The notes: generated by a model from the letters alone, not told the origin. Counted from the first letter of the stretch, positions 1 to 8,686 are shown. The stretch: 64,000 nt of DNA from Prauserella flavalba (GCF_003202235.1 NZ_MASU01000005.1:806001-870000); one strand, 5' to 3'. Numbers and translations: made by a program.

Positions 1-1
1 C

Positions 2-274
2 GTCAAGGCCTACCAGGCGAAGTACAACGGCGAGCTGCCCAACAACTACGCCGCCGAGGCCTACGACGCCGCGTGGTTCCTCGCCAGGGGCATCAAGGAG
101 GCCGGCAGCGCCGACCGCACCGCGATCCAGCAGGGGCTGGCGACGGTGGCGAAGCAGGGCTTCGAGGGCGCCGAGGGCAAGCTCCGCTTCGAGGGCAACG
201 ACCTGCGCGTGGAGGGCGTGCTCGCGGGCTGGGACGGCAGCGGCGAGATCCTCGTGTCCCGTGAGGCGTCGTGA
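2..274 (+). CDS. ABC transporter substrate-binding protein, LivJ/LivK type (C-terminal fragment)
   Basis: The frame enters from the left edge and stops at a TGA at 272-274, so only about 90 C-terminal residues are visible. They resemble the final lobe of a type 1 periplasmic binding protein (Peripla_BP_6): a YDAAWFLARGI helix, a QQGLATVAKQGFEGAEGKL segment and a closing two-strand GWDGSGEILV. The receptor would bind its ligand outside the cell and deliver it to the permeases encoded immediately downstream; livH begins 3 nt after the stop. The signal peptide and ligand pocket lie outside the window, so the substrate cannot be judged from this fragment. Confidence 0.85.
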   Translation, partial: VKAYQAKYNGELPNNYAAEAYDAAWFLARGIKEAGSADRTAIQQGLATVAKQGFEGAEGKLRFEGNDLRVEGVLAGWDGSGEILVSREAS

Positions 275-277
275 GTC

Positions 278-1168
278 ATGGCGCAGAACCTGCTCAACGC
301 GCTGACGCTGGGCTCGCTGTACCTGCTCTTCGCGCTCGGCATGAGCCTGGCGTGGGGCACGATCGGCATCCTGAACTTCGCCCACGGCTCGATCTTCATG
401 TTCGCGGCGTTCACCGGGCATCTGCTCGTGGGGCAGGTCGCGCTGCCGTTGCCGCTGGTGCTGCTAATCGGCACGGCGGTGGGCGCGGCGCTGTCGGTGC
501 TGGCGCAGGTGCTCGCGTTCGAGCCCATCCAGCGCCGGGCCCGTGACCACCGGCGGGCGGAGCTGCAGATCCTGGTCGGCGGCATCGGCATCGCGACGAT
601 CCCGCTGGCGATCGCCCAGCACGCCACCAAGAGCGTGCCCTTCGGGTTCACCGGCAGCACGTTCCAGGTCGAGGTGTACCGGCTCGGCCCGGTGCAGCTC
701 ACCAACGTGCAGCTGGTGATCCTCGGTGCCGCGGCGGTGCTGACGGGCGTGCTCGCCTGGTGGCTGCGCTCCGCCCGCACCGGCCTCGCGCTGCGCTCGA
801 TCGGCGTCGACGCCGAGGTCGCCACGATGATGGGCGTCAACCGCCGCGGGCTGGCGGTCGCGACGATGGCGGTGGCCGGTGCGCTCGCCGGCATCGCGGG
901 CGTGCTGCTCACCTACTACCTCGGTTCGATCGCCGCCGAGAGCGGCGACGGGTTCCTCATCAAGGCGTTCGCCGCGATCGTGCTCGGCGGCATCGGCTCG
1001 ATCGGCGGCGCGGTGGCCGGGGCGATGATCCTCGCGCTCGCCGAGACCGTCGTGCTCACGCAGACCTCGGGCATGTGGGTCGACGCCGTGTCGTTCGGGC
1101 TGATCTTCGCCGTGCTCGTGCTGCGGCCGCGCGGGCTCTTCGGGCGCAAGGAGGTGCGTCGCACATGA
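278..1168 (+). CDS. livH: Branched-chain amino acid-type ABC permease LivH
   Basis: This 296-residue polytopic membrane protein has the LivH hallmark GILNFAHGS near residue 30, where the first transmembrane bundle opens, and the conserved glycine-rich loop GGIGSIGGAVAGA near residue 235 that couples to the ATPases. With LivM it forms the membrane channel of an HAAT-family importer. The ATG at 278 follows the receptor stop by 3 nt, and its stop overlaps livM by 4 nt (ATGA), so the two are translationally coupled. The family imports branched-chain amino acids, but also amides, urea and aromatic acids. The neighbouring catabolic genes suggest a non-amino-acid substrate here, which is inference. 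Confidence 0.93.
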   Translation: MAQNLLNALTLGSLYLLFALGMSLAWGTIGILNFAHGSIFMFAAFTGHLLVGQVALPLPLVLLIGTAVGAALSVLAQVLAFEPIQRRARDHRRAELQILVGGIGIATIPLAIAQHATKSVPFGFTGSTFQVEVYRLGPVQLTNVQLVILGAAAVLTGVLAWWLRSARTGLALRSIGVDAEVATMMGVNRRGLAVATMAVAGALAGIAGVLLTYYLGSIAAESGDGFLIKAFAAIVLGGIGSIGGAVAGAMILALAETVVLTQTSGMWVDAVSFGLIFAVLVLRPRGLFGRKEVRRT

Positions 1169-2031
1169 TCGCCTGGTACGAGGCGAACGTGGTGCTGATC
1201 CAGTCCATGTTCATCAGCCTGCTGCTGGCGCTGAGCATCCAGGTGCCGTTCCGGGCCGGGGTGTTCTCGCTGGCCGGCATCGGCAGCTACGGCATCGGCG
1301 CCTACACCGCCGCGATCGTGACGCTGCAGCTCGGCTGGCCGCCGTTCGCCGCGATCGGCGCCGGCATGCTGCTGGCGGCCGTGATCGCCTACCTGCTGGC
1401 GCTCGTGCTCGCGCGGCTGTCCGGGCTCTACCTCGGCATGGCCACGATCGCCTACAGCCTCATCCTCTCCGTCGCCGTGATCAACGGCGGCGAGCTGACC
1501 GGTGGGGCGCAGGGCCTGTTCGGCGCGGTCAGCGACCTGCAGACGGGGCACGTGGTGGCGGTCGCCGTGGCGGCGGTGGTGCTGCTGGCGCTGTCCGAGC
1601 GGGGCAGGCCCGGCCGGTGGATCGACGCCGTGCGCGAGGATCCCGAGCTGGCCGTGTCCGTCGGCGTTCCCGTCACCGCGATCCGGCAGCTGTCGTTCGT
1701 GGTCGGCGGGCTGCTCGGGGCGTGCGCCGGTGCCATGAACACGTTGCTGCGCACCACGGTCACGCCCGAGGAGGTCGGGTTCCACCTCGTGGTGCTGGCG
1801 CTGACGATGATCATCGTGGGCGGCTCACGGTCGTGGGCGGGAGCGCTGATCGGCGCCGTCGTCTTCACGTGGCTGCCCACCGTGCTCGCGTTCGTCGGCG
1901 AGTGGCAGACCCTCGTCTACGGCGTCGTGGTCGCCGTGGCGGCGATCTTCGTGCCGACCGGGATCCTCGGGCTGGCACAGGACTTCGTGCGGCGGCTGCG
2001 CCGCCCCGCCCTTCCGGGAGGCAGGCCATGA
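1165..2031 (+). CDS. livM: Branched-chain amino acid-type ABC permease LivM
   Basis: A 288-residue inner-membrane permease with roughly eight to ten hydrophobic helices. The LivM motif GVFSLAGIGSYGIGAY (about residues 32-47) and the coupling-loop region around TMIIVGGSRSWAGALIGA are both present. The ATG at 1165 was chosen because it overlaps the livH TGA. An in-frame extension upstream lies antiparallel or out of phase within livH and is not a real N-terminus. It partners with LivH, and its own stop overlaps livG by 4 nt. Length is typical for the shorter actinobacterial LivM proteins. Confidence 0.92.
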   Translation: MIAWYEANVVLIQSMFISLLLALSIQVPFRAGVFSLAGIGSYGIGAYTAAIVTLQLGWPPFAAIGAGMLLAAVIAYLLALVLARLSGLYLGMATIAYSLILSVAVINGGELTGGAQGLFGAVSDLQTGHVVAVAVAAVVLLALSERGRPGRWIDAVREDPELAVSVGVPVTAIRQLSFVVGGLLGACAGAMNTLLRTTVTPEEVGFHLVVLALTMIIVGGSRSWAGALIGAVVFTWLPTVLAFVGEWQTLVYGVVVAVAAIFVPTGILGLAQDFVRRLRRPALPGGRP

Positions 2032-2747
2032 CGGTGATCGAGGCCCGCGACGTCGCCGTGCACTACGGCGGCATCAAGGCGGTCGACGGCGTCGACCTCG
2101 CGCTGGAGCCCGGCCGCATCTGCGGGCTGCTCGGGCCCAACGGGTCCGGCAAGAGCACGCTGCTCGCGGCGCTGACCCGGCTCGTGCCGCTCACGCGTGG
2201 CACTCTGCTGCTCGACGGCGCCGAGTACCAGAACGCGGCACCGGCGAGCCTCGCGCGGCGCGGGGTCGCCCGCACGTTCCAGACCGTGCGCCTGCTGCCG
2301 GATCTCACCGTGGCCGAGAACGTGCGCCTCGGCGCGGACCTGCGCAGGCGGGCTCCCGCCGGGGTCGTCGACGACGCGATCGAGCGCACCGGCCTCGGCG
2401 ACGTCGTGCGGGCCAGGCCGGGTGAGCTGTCGTACGGCATGTCCCGGCGGGTCGAGATCGCCCGCGCGCTGGCGACCTCTCCCCGGCTGCTGCTACTCGA
2501 CGAGCCGACGGCCGGGATGAACCAGGCCGAGCGGCAGGAGATCTCAGAGTTGCTGCGCAGGCTGCGCGACGAGGGCCTGACGCAGTTGCTCGTCGAGCAC
2601 GACGTGCAGCTGATGATCGACACCTGCGACGACCTCGTGGCGATGAACTTCGGCGCCGTGGTGGCGCACGGCAGTCCCGCCGAGGTGGTCACCGACCCCG
2701 ACGTCCAGCGGGCCTACCTGGGAAAGAAGTGGCGTGCCCATGCTTGA
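2028..2747 (+). CDS. livG: ABC transporter ATP-binding protein LivG
   Basis: A 239-residue cytoplasmic ATPase of the HAAT importer. It has Walker A GPNGSGKST near residue 37, Walker B LLLLDEPTAGM near residue 160, the H-loop in LLVEHDVQLM and a short C-terminal BCA_ABC_TP_C tail ending in YLGKKW. The ABC signature reads LSYGMSRR rather than the LSYGQQRR usual in LivG proteins, an unusual but probably tolerated change. The ATG at 2028 overlaps the livM stop. The 3' end overlaps livF by 14 nt if livF uses its GTG. Confidence 0.93.
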   Translation: MTVIEARDVAVHYGGIKAVDGVDLALEPGRICGLLGPNGSGKSTLLAALTRLVPLTRGTLLLDGAEYQNAAPASLARRGVARTFQTVRLLPDLTVAENVRLGADLRRRAPAGVVDDAIERTGLGDVVRARPGELSYGMSRRVEIARALATSPRLLLLDEPTAGMNQAERQEISELLRRLRDEGLTQLLVEHDVQLMIDTCDDLVAMNFGAVVAHGSPAEVVTDPDVQRAYLGKKWRAHA

Positions 2748-3456
2748 GATCGAGGACCTGCGGGTGAGTTACGGCTCGGTGGAGGCGGTACGGGGCGTCA
2801 GTGCGCGGGCGAGCGAGGGGCGGGTGACCCTCGTGCTCGGGGCCAACGGTGCGGGCAAGAGCACGACGTTGCGTGCGGTGGCCGGGCTCGTCCCGGTGCG
2901 CTCGGGCGAGGTCCGGCTCGGCGGAGCCCCGATCGTCGGCAGGGCGCCGCACCGGATCGTGCGCGACGGGCTCGTGCTCGTGCCGGAGGGCAGGCGCGTG
3001 TTCGCGCCGCTGACCGTGGAGGAGAACCTCGTGCTCGGCGGCTATACGGCGCCGCGCGCGCAGGCACAGCAGACGATGGAACACGTCTACGCGATGTTCC
3101 CCGTGCTGCGCGAGCGACGGCGGGGCGCGGCGGGGCTGCTCTCCGGTGGCGAGCAGCAGATGCTCGCGTTCGGCAGGGCGCTCATGTCCTCGCCGAGGGT
3201 GATGCTGCTCGACGAACCGTCGATGGGACTGGCGCCCGCGATGGTCGAATCGGTGCTCGGCGCCGTGCGGGAGATGGCCGACTCCGGCATCGCGCTGCTC
3301 GTCGTGGAGCAGAACGCCGAACTGGGCCTGGAGATCGCCGACGACGTGGTGGTGCTGGCCCGAGGCGAGGCCGTGTTCCACGGTTCGGCGGCCGAGGCCC
3401 GTTCGCATGCGTCGGTGGTGCGGGCGTTCCTCGGGGACGCCGCGCTCACCGGTTGA
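2734..3456 (+). CDS. livF: ABC transporter ATP-binding protein LivF
   Basis: Second ATPase of the importer, 240 residues. Walker A is GANGAGKST, the signature LLSGGEQQMLAFGRAL and Walker B VMLLDEPSMGLAP, the last being characteristic of LivF. I chose GTG 2734 because GGAAAG at 2721-2726 is well spaced for it; ATG 2740 (two codons later) is the alternative. The gene closes the transporter operon. A gap of about 120 nt with a possible promoter separates it from the aldehyde dehydrogenase, so the catabolic genes may be transcribed separately or by readthrough. Confidence 0.93.
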   Translation: MPMLEIEDLRVSYGSVEAVRGVSARASEGRVTLVLGANGAGKSTTLRAVAGLVPVRSGEVRLGGAPIVGRAPHRIVRDGLVLVPEGRRVFAPLTVEENLVLGGYTAPRAQAQQTMEHVYAMFPVLRERRRGAAGLLSGGEQQMLAFGRALMSSPRVMLLDEPSMGLAPAMVESVLGAVREMADSGIALLVVEQNAELGLEIADDVVVLARGEAVFHGSAAEARSHASVVRAFLGDAALTG

Positions 3457-3497
3457 GTGGTTTCGCAAATTGCTTGCTATGAATATCAGGGAAATCC

Positions 3498-3526
3498 TTG
3501 ACTTGATTTTCGCGGGCACCCAAGGT
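3498..3526 (+). promoter_or_regulatory. Weak candidate promoter for the ketone-catabolism genes
   Basis: The 119-bp livF/aldehyde dehydrogenase gap is AT-rich compared with its surroundings. It holds TTGACT at 3498-3503, followed 17 nt later by CAAGGT at 3521-3526. The -35 is good and the -10 is poor. No clear operator palindrome is visible. Confidence 0.25.
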
Positions 3527-3575
3527 GTCTGTGTGTCACCCGTCACGACGACGTGAAGACGACGAGGAGCTGATC

Positions 3576-5009
3576 GTGATCAAGAGCTACCGGCGGCTGT
3601 TCATCGGGGGCAGGTGGGTCGAGCCGTCCAGCGAGCACGTCATCGACGTGGTCTCGCCCAGCACCGAAGAGGTGCTGGCCACGGTTCCCGAGGCGAGGGA
3701 AGCCGATGTGGACGCCGCGGTGGCCGCCGCCAGGAAGGCGTTCGACGAGGGACCGTGGCCGCGCATGAGCCCCGCCGAGCGCGGTGCGATCCTCGCCCGG
3801 GTCGGCAAGGAGGTGGAGAAGCGCTTCGACGAGATGGCCGCCGCGTTCACCGCCGAGATCGGCGCGCCGACCGCCGTGAGCACGGCGTTCCACCAGAACG
3901 CGCTGAAGATGTGGGACGACGTGTCCACCCTGCACGAGAGGTTCGCGTTCGAAGAGGAGCGCACCTGGGCCGACGGCAACGGCAGGCTCGTGCACGAGCC
4001 GGTGGGCGTGGTCGCCACCATCATCCCCTGGAACGGTCCCGTCGCCACCGCGTCGCTCAAGATCGGCCCCGCGCTCGCCGCGGGCTGCACCGTGGTGCTC
4101 AAGCCCGCGCCGGAAGGCCCGGTCAGCGTCATGCTGCTGGCCGAGGCGCTCGAGGCCGCCGGCCTGCCCGAGGGCGTGGTCAGCGTGCTGCCCGCCGGAC
4201 GTGAGGTGGGGGAGTATCTCGTGCGCCACCCCGGCGTCGACAAGGTCGCCTTCACCGGCAGCACCGCCGCGGGCAAGCGGATCATGAGCCTGTGCGGCGA
4301 GCGCGTCACCAGGGTCACGCTCGAGCTCGGCGGCAAGTCGGCCGGGATCATCGCCGACGACATCCCGCTCGACCAGGTGCTGCCGACACTGCTCTTCGCC
4401 GGCATCGGCCACTCCGGGCAGGTCTGCGCCGCGCTCACCCGCATCCTCGTGCCCCGCGAACGGCAGCAGGAACTGCTCGACGCGATGGTGCCCGCGCTCG
4501 AAGCGCTCAAGGTCGGCGACCCGCTTCAGCCCGACACCGTACTCGGGCCGCTCGCCGCCGAACGTCAGCGCGAGCGGGTCGAGAACTACATCCGGATCGG
4601 ACTGGACGAGGGCGCCCGGCTGGTCACCGGCGGCGGCAGGCCCGAGGGGTTGGACCGGGGCTTCTACGTCCAGCCGACGCTGTTCGCCGACGTCAGCAAC
4701 GACATGCGAATCGCCCGCGAGGAGATCTTCGGCCCCGTCGTGTGCGTGATCCCGTTCGACAGCATCGACGAGGCCGTCGACATCGCCAACGACTCCGACT
4801 ACGGGCTCTCCGGCGCCGTGTACGCCCGCGACGCCGCGCTCGCCGAGCAGATCGCCAGGCGCATCCGCACCGGCCAGATCTCCATCAACAGCTGGGGCAT
4901 GTGCGTCGTACAGCCCTTCGGCGGCTACAAGCAGTCCGGCCTCGGCCGCGAGGGCAACGTCGAGGGCCTCTCCGCCTACCTCGAGACCAAGCTCATCCAG
5001 TACGCCTGA
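3576..5009 (+). CDS. NAD(P)-dependent aldehyde dehydrogenase
   Basis: A 477-residue cytoplasmic enzyme of the ALDH superfamily that oxidises an aldehyde to the acid with NAD(P). Visible hallmarks are the IIPWNGP cofactor loop, FTGSTAAGK of the Rossmann fold, general base Glu250 in LELGGKSAG and catalytic Cys284 in GHSGQVCAA. The tail GGYKQSGLGREGNVEGL is also typical. GTG 3576 sits 6 nt after the GAGGAG at 3564-3569; a longer in-frame start at 3525 would add a basic, unconserved leader. Gene order suggests it processes an aldehyde released by the monooxygenase/esterase pair downstream. The exact substrate is unknown. Confidence 0.9.
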   Translation: MIKSYRRLFIGGRWVEPSSEHVIDVVSPSTEEVLATVPEAREADVDAAVAAARKAFDEGPWPRMSPAERGAILARVGKEVEKRFDEMAAAFTAEIGAPTAVSTAFHQNALKMWDDVSTLHERFAFEEERTWADGNGRLVHEPVGVVATIIPWNGPVATASLKIGPALAAGCTVVLKPAPEGPVSVMLLAEALEAAGLPEGVVSVLPAGREVGEYLVRHPGVDKVAFTGSTAAGKRIMSLCGERVTRVTLELGGKSAGIIADDIPLDQVLPTLLFAGIGHSGQVCAALTRILVPRERQQELLDAMVPALEALKVGDPLQPDTVLGPLAAERQRERVENYIRIGLDEGARLVTGGGRPEGLDRGFYVQPTLFADVSNDMRIAREEIFGPVVCVIPFDSIDEAVDIANDSDYGLSGAVYARDAALAEQIARRIRTGQISINSWGMCVVQPFGGYKQSGLGREGNVEGLSAYLETKLIQYA

Positions 5010-5046
5010 GCACCTTCCGCTGCTACTCAACGACGAGGAGCACCCT

Positions 5047-5721
5047 GTGATCAAGACGATGGCCTTGCTGACCAAGCTGCCGCAGCTGTCCCTCGAACAG
5101 TTCGACGCGCACTGGCACAAGCCCCACGGAGATCCGCTCACCCTCGCCATCTCGGTGATCCGCCACGCGGTGCAGAACGCACGGCTCGCGGCGGCCGACG
5201 ACCTCATCGACGCGCCTTACCACGGGATTCCCGAGGTCTGGCTCGACGACGTGGAGTCGGCGCTCAAGCTGCAGGACGACCCCGCCTACGCCGAGGCGGA
5301 GGCCGACCAGGTCCACTTCATGGACATCCCCAAGCTCGCGTTCCTGCTCACCACCGAGGACGCCGTCGATGGCGCCACGGGTCCCGGTGACGCCCAGGGG
5401 GTCAAGCTGATCCGGCTCCTGCGCCGCGCACCCGGGCTCGGCCAGCAGGGGTTCGACGCGGCCTGGCACGACGACGCGGACGCCGATCGCGGCCGGGCCG
5501 TGGGCGCGTTGCGGCACGTGCGCTCCCGGAGCATCCCGGAAAGCTACGCCGCGGGCGAGCCCGCCTTCGACGCCGTACGTGAGCTCTGGTTCGCCGACCT
5601 CGGCGCGCTGCGTGCCGCACCGGTCCGCGACCCCAGGGCCTGGCGCGAACTACTCGAACCCACCACGTGCGATTCCACCGCATCCGTCACCTACATCGCC
5701 ACCGAGCGCAGGCTGCGCTGA
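5047..5721 (+). CDS. EthD-domain protein
   Basis: A 224-residue protein with two EthD-like ferredoxin-fold halves. The first carries KTMALLTKLPQLSLEQFDAHW, KPHGDPL and AVQNARLA; the second has a similar but weaker pattern (LIRLLRRAPGLGQQGFDAAW). The H-W/H-K-HG pattern is typical of EthD/stress-responsive alpha-beta barrel proteins, small dimeric barrels often encoded beside oxygenases and of poorly defined chemistry. GTG 5047 has GACGAGGAG at 5031-5039 as ribosome binding site. It lies between the aldehyde dehydrogenase and the Baeyer-Villiger monooxygenase, so a role in the same pathway is likely but not demonstrated. Confidence 0.75.
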   Translation: MIKTMALLTKLPQLSLEQFDAHWHKPHGDPLTLAISVIRHAVQNARLAAADDLIDAPYHGIPEVWLDDVESALKLQDDPAYAEAEADQVHFMDIPKLAFLLTTEDAVDGATGPGDAQGVKLIRLLRRAPGLGQQGFDAAWHDDADADRGRAVGALRHVRSRSIPESYAAGEPAFDAVRELWFADLGALRAAPVRDPRAWRELLEPTTCDSTASVTYIATERRLR

Positions 5722-5744
5722 GAGAGCCGGGAGAACACACTTCA

Positions 5745-7346
5745 ATGGCAGAGACGACCACCGAGTTCGACGCGATCGTCGTCGGGGCCGGTTTCTCCGG
5801 CCTGTACATGCTCTACGAGCTGCGCAGGCGCGGACTGACCGCGCGGGTGCTCGAGGCAGGCTCCGACGTGGGCGGCACCTGGTACTGGAACCGGTATCCC
5901 GGCGCGCGCTGTGACGTGGAGAGCCTCGACTACTCGTACTCGTTCGACGAGGACCTGCAGCAGGAGTGGAAGTGGACCGAGCGCTACCCGGCGCAGCCGG
6001 AGATCCAGCGCTACCTCGCCCACGTGGCCGACCGCTTCGACCTGCGCAAGGACATCACGTTCGACACCAGGGTGGTGGCCGCACAATACGACACCCCCAG
6101 TGCCACGTGGACGGTCCGCACGGAGGCCGGTGACCGGCTCACGGCCAGGTACTGCATCCTGGCCACCGGCTGTCTCTCGGTGCCGAAGGCGCCGGAGATC
6201 CCCGGCCTCGACGACTTCCGCGGCCCGGTGTACCACACGGCCACCTGGCCGGAGTCCGGTGTGGACTTCAGCGGCAGGCGCGTCGGTGTCTTCGGCACCG
6301 GCTCCTCGGGTGTGCAGGCGATTCCGATGATCGCCCAGGAAGCCGGGCACGTCACCGTGTTCCAGCGCACGCCCGCGTTCTCGGTTCCCGCGTTCAACGG
6401 CCCGCTCGACCCCGAGTGGGAGCGCGAGATCAAGACGAACTACGCCGAGCGGCGCAGGCAGAACCGGGCCTCGGAGGCCGGGATCGTGCGCGGCGACAAC
6501 CCGCAGTCCGCCCACGACGTGGACGAGGAGCAGCGGCAGCGGGAGTACGAGAGCCGCTACACCAAGGGCGGCTTCGGCATCCTGGGCGCGTACGCGGACC
6601 TGATGGCCGACCAGCGGGCCAACGACACGGTCTCGGACTTCGTGCGGCAGAAGATCCGCGAGCGGGTGACCGACCCCGAGGTCGCCGAGCGGCTGCTGCC
6701 GTGGGAGTACCCGCTGGGCACCAAGCGCATCTGCGTCGACACCGACTACTACGAGACCTTCAACCGCGACAACGTCACCCTCGTCGACCTGCGCCGCGAC
6801 GCGCTGGAGACCGTGACGGCGAACGGGGTCCGCACGGCGCGGGGCGAGGTGGAGCTCGACTGCCTCGTGCTGGCCACCGGATTCGACGCCATGACGGGTG
6901 CCGTCAACCGGATCGACATCCGTGGCCGTGACGGCGCCGTGCTCGCCGAGAAATGGGGCGCGGGCCCGAGGACCTACCTCGGCCTCGGCACCGCCGGGTT
7001 CCCGAACCTGTTCCTGCTGGCCGGACCGGGCAGTCCCTCGGTGCTGACCAACATGGTCACCGCGATCGAGCAGCACGTCGAGTGGACCGGCCGGTGCATC
7101 GAGCACCTGCGCACGCACGGCTACCGCACGATCGAGCCCACCGTCGAGGCCGAGGACGGGTGGGTCGACCACGTCAACGAGGTCGCGTCGATGACGTTGT
7201 TCCCGAAGGCCGCGTCGTGGTACCTCGGCGCGAACGTGCCGGGCAAGCCGCGCATCTTCATGCCCTACGCGGGCGGTTTCGCGACGTACGAAAAGCAGTG
7301 CGACGAGGTGGCGGAGCAGGATTACCGCGGCTTCGCGCTCAAGTAG
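5745..7346 (+). CDS. Baeyer-Villiger monooxygenase (FAD/NADPH)
   Basis: A 533-residue class B flavoprotein. The FAD Rossmann motif GAGFSG is at residues 14-19, the NADPH motif GTGSSG at 184-189, and the diagnostic Baeyer-Villiger fingerprint FRGPVYHTATWP at 158-169 matches FxGxxxHxxxWP exactly. The enzyme would insert oxygen into a ketone to give an ester or lactone using NADPH and O2. ATG 5745 follows the EthD stop by 23 nt with GAGAGCCGGGAG ahead of it; the N-terminal extension that is also open is unconserved. The esterase gene follows 12 nt downstream, a classic pairing for ketone degradation. Length matches cyclohexanone-type enzymes. Confidence 0.95.
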   Translation: MAETTTEFDAIVVGAGFSGLYMLYELRRRGLTARVLEAGSDVGGTWYWNRYPGARCDVESLDYSYSFDEDLQQEWKWTERYPAQPEIQRYLAHVADRFDLRKDITFDTRVVAAQYDTPSATWTVRTEAGDRLTARYCILATGCLSVPKAPEIPGLDDFRGPVYHTATWPESGVDFSGRRVGVFGTGSSGVQAIPMIAQEAGHVTVFQRTPAFSVPAFNGPLDPEWEREIKTNYAERRRQNRASEAGIVRGDNPQSAHDVDEEQRQREYESRYTKGGFGILGAYADLMADQRANDTVSDFVRQKIRERVTDPEVAERLLPWEYPLGTKRICVDTDYYETFNRDNVTLVDLRRDALETVTANGVRTARGEVELDCLVLATGFDAMTGAVNRIDIRGRDGAVLAEKWGAGPRTYLGLGTAGFPNLFLLAGPGSPSVLTNMVTAIEQHVEWTGRCIEHLRTHGYRTIEPTVEAEDGWVDHVNEVASMTLFPKAASWYLGANVPGKPRIFMPYAGGFATYEKQCDEVAEQDYRGFALK

Positions 7347-7358
7347 AAGGGTGGCCCG

Positions 7359-8294
7359 ATGGCTCTCGACGAAGCGACCGCGGACTTCCTGGCCAAGATG
7401 GCCGAGACCGGCGCGAAACCACTGCACGAGCTGAGTCCCGCCGAGGCGCGTGAGCTCAGCGCCGGGCTCAAGGACCTCTACGGCCCCGGCCCGGACATGG
7501 CGCGGGTCGAGGAACACGCCGTGTCCACTCAGGACGGTGGGTCGGTCGGCGTGCGGCTGCTCGTGCCGAACGCCGAGCCGCGCGGCCTGATGGTGTACTA
7601 CCACGGCGGCGGCTGGGTGCTCGGCGCGCTCGACGAGTTCGACACGCTGGGCAGGCAGCTGGCGCAGCGCACCGGCTGCGCCGTGGCGCTGGTGGACTAC
7701 CGGCTCGCGCCGGAGCACCCGTACCCCACGGCGGCCGAGGACGCGTGGGCCGCGCTGCGCTGGCTGGACGCCCGGCAGGAGACGCTGCTCGGCTCCCGCC
7801 TGCCACTCGTCGTCGCCGGTGACAGCGCGGGCGGGAACCTCTCGGCGATCGTCACCCGGCGCGCGAGGCGGGAGGGCGGCCCGGAGATCCTGCTGCAGGT
7901 GCTGGTCTACCCGGTGACCGACTGCGACCTCGACAACGCCTCCTACACCGATCCCGCCAACCAGCTCATGCTCTCCCGCGAGACGATGATCATGTTCTGG
8001 GACCACTACGTGGCCGACCCGGAGGCCCGGCGCAACGAGGACGCGTCGCCGCTGCGCTGTGCCGACCTCGGCGGGCTGCCGCCGGCCGTGGTGCTGGTCG
8101 CCGAGCACGACGTGCTGCGCGACGAGGGCGCCGCCTACGCGCGGCGGCTGCGGGAGGCGGGCGTGACCGTGCACGAGCGGCTGTTCACCGGTCAGATGCA
8201 CGGGTTCTTCACGATGGTCAACGTGCTGCCGGGCAGCGCGGAGGGCATCGACTACGTCACGGAGCACGTGAACGCCTACCTCGACGGGCGCTGA
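7359..8294 (+). CDS. Alpha/beta hydrolase, HSL-type esterase/lipase
   Basis: A 311-residue hydrolase of the hormone-sensitive-lipase family. The oxyanion motif HGGGW is at residues 82-86 and the nucleophile elbow GDSAG at 154-158 (Ser156). The acid VAEHDVLRDEG and the histidine in GQMHGFF complete the catalytic triad. It should hydrolyse the ester or lactone made by the adjacent monooxygenase. The ATG at 7359 lies 12 nt after the monooxygenase stop with AGAAGG before it. No signal peptide is visible, so it is cytoplasmic. Confidence 0.92.
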   Translation: MALDEATADFLAKMAETGAKPLHELSPAEARELSAGLKDLYGPGPDMARVEEHAVSTQDGGSVGVRLLVPNAEPRGLMVYYHGGGWVLGALDEFDTLGRQLAQRTGCAVALVDYRLAPEHPYPTAAEDAWAALRWLDARQETLLGSRLPLVVAGDSAGGNLSAIVTRRARREGGPEILLQVLVYPVTDCDLDNASYTDPANQLMLSRETMIMFWDHYVADPEARRNEDASPLRCADLGGLPPAVVLVAEHDVLRDEGAAYARRLREAGVTVHERLFTGQMHGFFTMVNVLPGSAEGIDYVTEHVNAYLDGR

Positions 8295-8308
8295 GGAGAG
8301 GATCCGCC

Positions 8309-8620
8309 ATGTACCGCATGACCGTCACCTACCACCATCCCGCCGACCCGGAGAAGTTCCTGCGGCACTACCGGGAGGTGCACGCCCCGCTCGCGGCGAA
8401 ACTGCCGGGGCTGCGCGCCTACGAGTGGGCCGTGGCCGAAAGCCCTGACGGCTCCACGCCGCGGCACTTCATGGTCGCGACGCTCGACTGGGACACCCAG
8501 GAGGAGGCGCTCGCCGCGCTCGGCTCGCCCGAGGGTGAGGCCGGTACCGCCGACATGGCCAACTTCACCACCCCCGACGCGTTCGAGCTCGTCTTCGGCG
8601 AAGTGACCAAAACCGTCTAG
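8309..8620 (+). CDS. Small EthD-family protein
   Basis: A 103-residue single-domain EthD/REDY-type protein. It begins MYRMTVTYHHPADPEKFLRHY and contains EVHAPLAAKLPGLRAYEW, the canonical EthD pattern; the C-terminal half, with DMANFTTPDAFELVFGEV, is also typical. Small proteins of this type accompany oxygenases and dehydrogenases in several catabolic operons, and the EthD protein of the ethyl tert-butyl ether system is needed for the pathway though its reaction is unknown. The ATG follows the esterase stop by 14 nt with GAGGAGAGGA as ribosome binding site. It is the last gene before a strong hairpin. Confidence 0.85.
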   Translation: MYRMTVTYHHPADPEKFLRHYREVHAPLAAKLPGLRAYEWAVAESPDGSTPRHFMVATLDWDTQEEALAALGSPEGEAGTADMANFTTPDAFELVFGEVTKTV

Positions 8621-8627
8621 GACAGCC

Positions 8628-8680
8628 GCAGTGAAGGCCACCATCACTGCGTTCAACGCAGTGATGGTGGCCTTCACTGC
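8628..8680. terminator. Perfect 24-bp hairpin, bidirectional terminator
   Basis: Arms 8628-8651 and 8657-8680 are perfectly complementary and enclose a TTCAA loop. It sits between two convergent genes (EthD on plus, ABC permease on minus). It has no T-tract, as is common for actinobacterial terminators. It shares the AAGGCCACC core and GCG-TTCAA-CGC apex with the hairpin at 18515 and, more loosely, with those at 34535 and 46398. Confidence 0.85.
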
Positions 8681-8686
8681 AGTCGG

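Noticed and set aside
278-3456. Firm assignment of the Liv-type importer to branched-chain amino acids
   Set aside because: HAAT transporters handle many substrates, the receptor pocket is outside the window, and the downstream genes suggest ketone catabolism.
5742-8267. An 841-codon minus-strand open frame opposite the monooxygenase and esterase
   Set aside because: Same GC-driven shadow effect; the opposite strand encodes proteins with exact catalytic motifs.
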